Shown here: positions 62,084-64,000 of the stretch, one piece after another
Position numbering within the stretch: the stretch's first letter is position 1
How the letters are laid out: each line of letters starts with the position of its first letter
Source: Lenzites betulinus
Lineage: Eukaryota > Basidiomycota > Agaricomycetes > Polyporales > Polyporaceae
Direction of reading: 5' to 3'
Assembly: GCA_022264855.1 (NCBI GenBank)
Contig: JABYQU010000029.1
Span: forward strand, 1 to 64,000
Length of the DNA: 64,000 bases
Notes under the pieces: generated by a model
Database searches by the model: none
What the model saw: the letters and a program-made list of their open reading frames with translations, nothing else
Told to the model about the DNA's origin: nothing
Position numbers and translations under genes: made by a program

Positions 62084-64000
62084 ATGGTAGATCTCTACTC
62101 ACCCACTCCGACAGATGGATACGGCACCCCGACATCTGCCCTACAGACCGCGACAGAGAATTTGATCGCCTCCCATATCCTGCCAGCAGGCACCGGCTTG
62201 CAGCCCGAGCTGCAGAAGAGATTTCACTTCGAGTTTCTTCTGCGAAATCTGCGTCAGGGGTTCCCAGAACGCTACGTCTCGCAGGACGCGAGCCAGCCAT
62301 GGCTGATCTACTGGACCCTGCACGGCTTTAGTATTTTCGGCGCAGGCTTGGACGATCTGACAAAGAAGCGGTAGGTACCGGCCCTGAACGTTTCTGAATG
62401 CCGTGCACACGCGTGCTAAACTTGTTCTGATATTAGATCAATAGAAACGCTGCTTGCCCTCCAGCACCCCGAGGGCGGTTTCTCCGGGGGCCCAGGCCAA
62501 GCCGCGCACCTGCTACCAACGTACGCCGCCGTCTGCGCGTTTGCAGTGGTAGGCCGCCCCGGCGAGGGGGGCGGCTGGGAATCTATCAATAGGTAACGCT
62601 CACGTTTGTCGCCTTGATACTTGCGATAATCAGGACCTGCTCTCCAAATAATAGGAAGAAGCTATACGAGTTCTTTATGTCGCTGAAGCAACCGGATGGC
62701 TCTTTCCTCGTTAGTCATCACGGAGAGGTAGATGTCAGGTAAGCGCAGCAGTGGCGGCTTCATCATGATTACAGAAGGACCGGGTGGACGTATCTGGCGT
62801 CCATTCAAACCGTCTATTTCGTTGATAGACCTTTGAAGCGTGAGTGGCTGGCTGACGTACACACAGAGGCGTGTATTGCCTACTCGCGGTCGCTACTCTC
62901 CTCAACATACTTACACCCGAGCTTCTCTCCGGTGTGCCCGGGTTCCTTGCCAGCTGTCAGACCTATGAGGGGGGATTCGGGAACGCATCCTTCCCCGGAT
63001 GGGCTTTTGAGACCGGTACGTACGCTCGTGCGACCTGCTATGCGGTCTGATCTCACCATCTATTTTTCCTCAGACGACCCAGAATCTCATACAGGCCCTT
63101 CCAACACGTACGACCCCTCTGCGCCGCGGCCGCCGCTCGGTGAGGCCCACGGCGGATATACGTTCTGTGCGACGGCGTCATGGGTCATCCTCCGATCATT
63201 TATCGATCTCTATCACGCTCCGGCCAGCCCACCCACGTCTATTTCGCTCCCGCCTGCCCCTCGCATTAACACCGGCGCGCTCCTCAGATGGTGTGCCCAG
63301 ATGCAGGGCCTTCCGATCGAGCTCGGTGGCTTTAAGGGCCGCACAAATAAGCTCGTGGACGGGTGCTACAGCTGGTGGGTCGGCGGCTGTTTTGTCCTCG
63401 TGGAGGCCCTGCTGGGTGTCGGAGCACACCACGAATCACCGATCGAGGAAACCGCCGGAGAAGAAGCAGGCCATAAAGCCTGGGACGACGTGGACGGTGA
63501 GTCATCTTCACACCGATGTTCCGTAGCCGCACAGGATATCTGACCGCTCGGCGTGTTCCCTCCCATGCCTATTGTATGGCACGGCAGATTCCCTGTTCAA
63601 CCGCAAGGCGCTCCAGGAGTACATCCTTTTGCCCGGCCAACACCCCGCCGGAGGTTTGCGCGACAAGCCGCCCAAGTACGTGCCCGTATTTTCATCCAGC
63701 GTCCGTATTGTCCCTAACATAACCTCCCCACTTCCTTTACGTTCTGCAGGGGCGCAGATGCATACCACACGCTGTACTGCGCGGCCGGGCTCTCAGCAGC
63801 GCAGCACCGCGTCGTGCCCTCCGAGCCTCGCAAGAACGCGATAATTTCCGCCTGGGACGCCGAACAGGCTCGCGCGAAAGACGGTGCGTCGAGCTGCCTC
63901 CGCGGCTTCTGTCCTATCCGCCCAACAGAGCGCTCACCCCGAGTCTATCTGACTATCTGACCGCTCGCACGCCGTCCGCCCGCCCACCCATCTACTCCCC
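62084..64000 (+). CDS. Protein farnesyltransferase beta subunit (Ram1 type), 3' end unresolved
   Basis: Start MVDLYSPTPTDGYGTPTSAL. The prenyltransferase repeats are recognisable: QPWLIYWTLHGFSIFGAGLD, then SIETLLALQHPEGGFSGGPG with LLPTYAAVCAFAVVGRPG, KKLYEFFMSLKQPDGSF, a YEGGFGNASFPGWAF block, and AHGGYTFCATASWVIL. The zinc ligands are Asp and Cys in GRTNKLVDGCYSWWVGG and His in DAYHTLYCAAGLSAA. The long insert VPPAPRINTGALLRWCAQMQ precedes the zinc block as in fungal orthologues. The subunit binds farnesyl diphosphate and CaaX peptides together with the alpha subunit, in the cytosol, and prenylates Ras-type proteins and fungal pheromone precursors. The end is uncertain: an intron at about 63887-63932 can give a stop at 63958-63960, or the gene may run past the window. 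Confidence 0.92.

Overview
This is a nuclear contig from a filamentous basidiomycete, most likely a wood-decaying agaricomycete of the Polyporales type. The evidence is many short introns of about 46-82 nt with GT..AG ends, a secreted GH7 cellobiohydrolase carrying a fungal CBM1, several families typical of Agaricomycetes (DUF4246, DUF6534-type membrane proteins, an HSPA12-like Hsp70), intron-containing tRNA genes, and nested transposable elements. The species cannot be named from the sequence alone.

Layout, left to right. Positions 1-1272: 3' part of a beta-lactamase-like serine hydrolase. 1511-3288 (minus): five-exon GH7-CBM1 cellobiohydrolase. 5369-11278 (minus): an acidic-tailed hypothetical protein, a DUF4246 protein and a coiled-coil protein. 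11801-14313: Hsp70-like ATPase. 15683-42841: an array of five DUF6534-type multi-pass membrane protein genes (four on plus, one on minus), with traces of at least one decayed copy. The minus-strand copy is split by a transposon nest. 43790-44408: a low-complexity protein. 45680-48238: TMEM184/Ost-alpha family protein. 48648-50040 (minus): alpha/beta-hydrolase esterase. 50587-51831 (minus) and 52239-54912 (plus): two SET-domain genes arranged head to head, one SMYD-like and one EZH-like (CXC+SET). 55217-57019: F-box protein. 57560-58902: acetamidase/formamidase. 59716-61043: urate oxidase. 61214-61931: two convergent tRNA-Thr(AGT) genes. 62084 to the end: protein farnesyltransferase beta subunit.

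The most unusual region is 22158-34142, three insertions inside one another. A Ty1/copia retrotransposon (22163-34137, LTRs of 407 bp that look identical, TSD GCGTT) sits antisense inside an intron of the minus-strand DUF6534 gene, whose exons appear intact on both sides. Its pol gene is split just before the RNase H domain by a second element of unknown class (26647-33191; ends TGATGC/GCATCA, 4-bp TSD GCGC, clusters of TCGCA motifs of opposite polarity near its two ends). That element carries three short spliced minus-strand genes with no recognisable domain. The third of these genes is split, between two codons, by a 2.8-kb AT-rich foldback element (27322-30122) with about 1.35-kb inverted arms and no visible target-site duplication.

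Functionally the ordinary genes are mostly unconnected housekeeping, secretory and chromatin genes. The formamidase-urate oxidase pair is a plausible nitrogen-scavenging neighbourhood, and the two SET genes share one intergenic promoter region. Exon coordinates were derived by reading splice sites by eye and checking reading-frame continuity. Where a structure was not fully traced, the entry says so.
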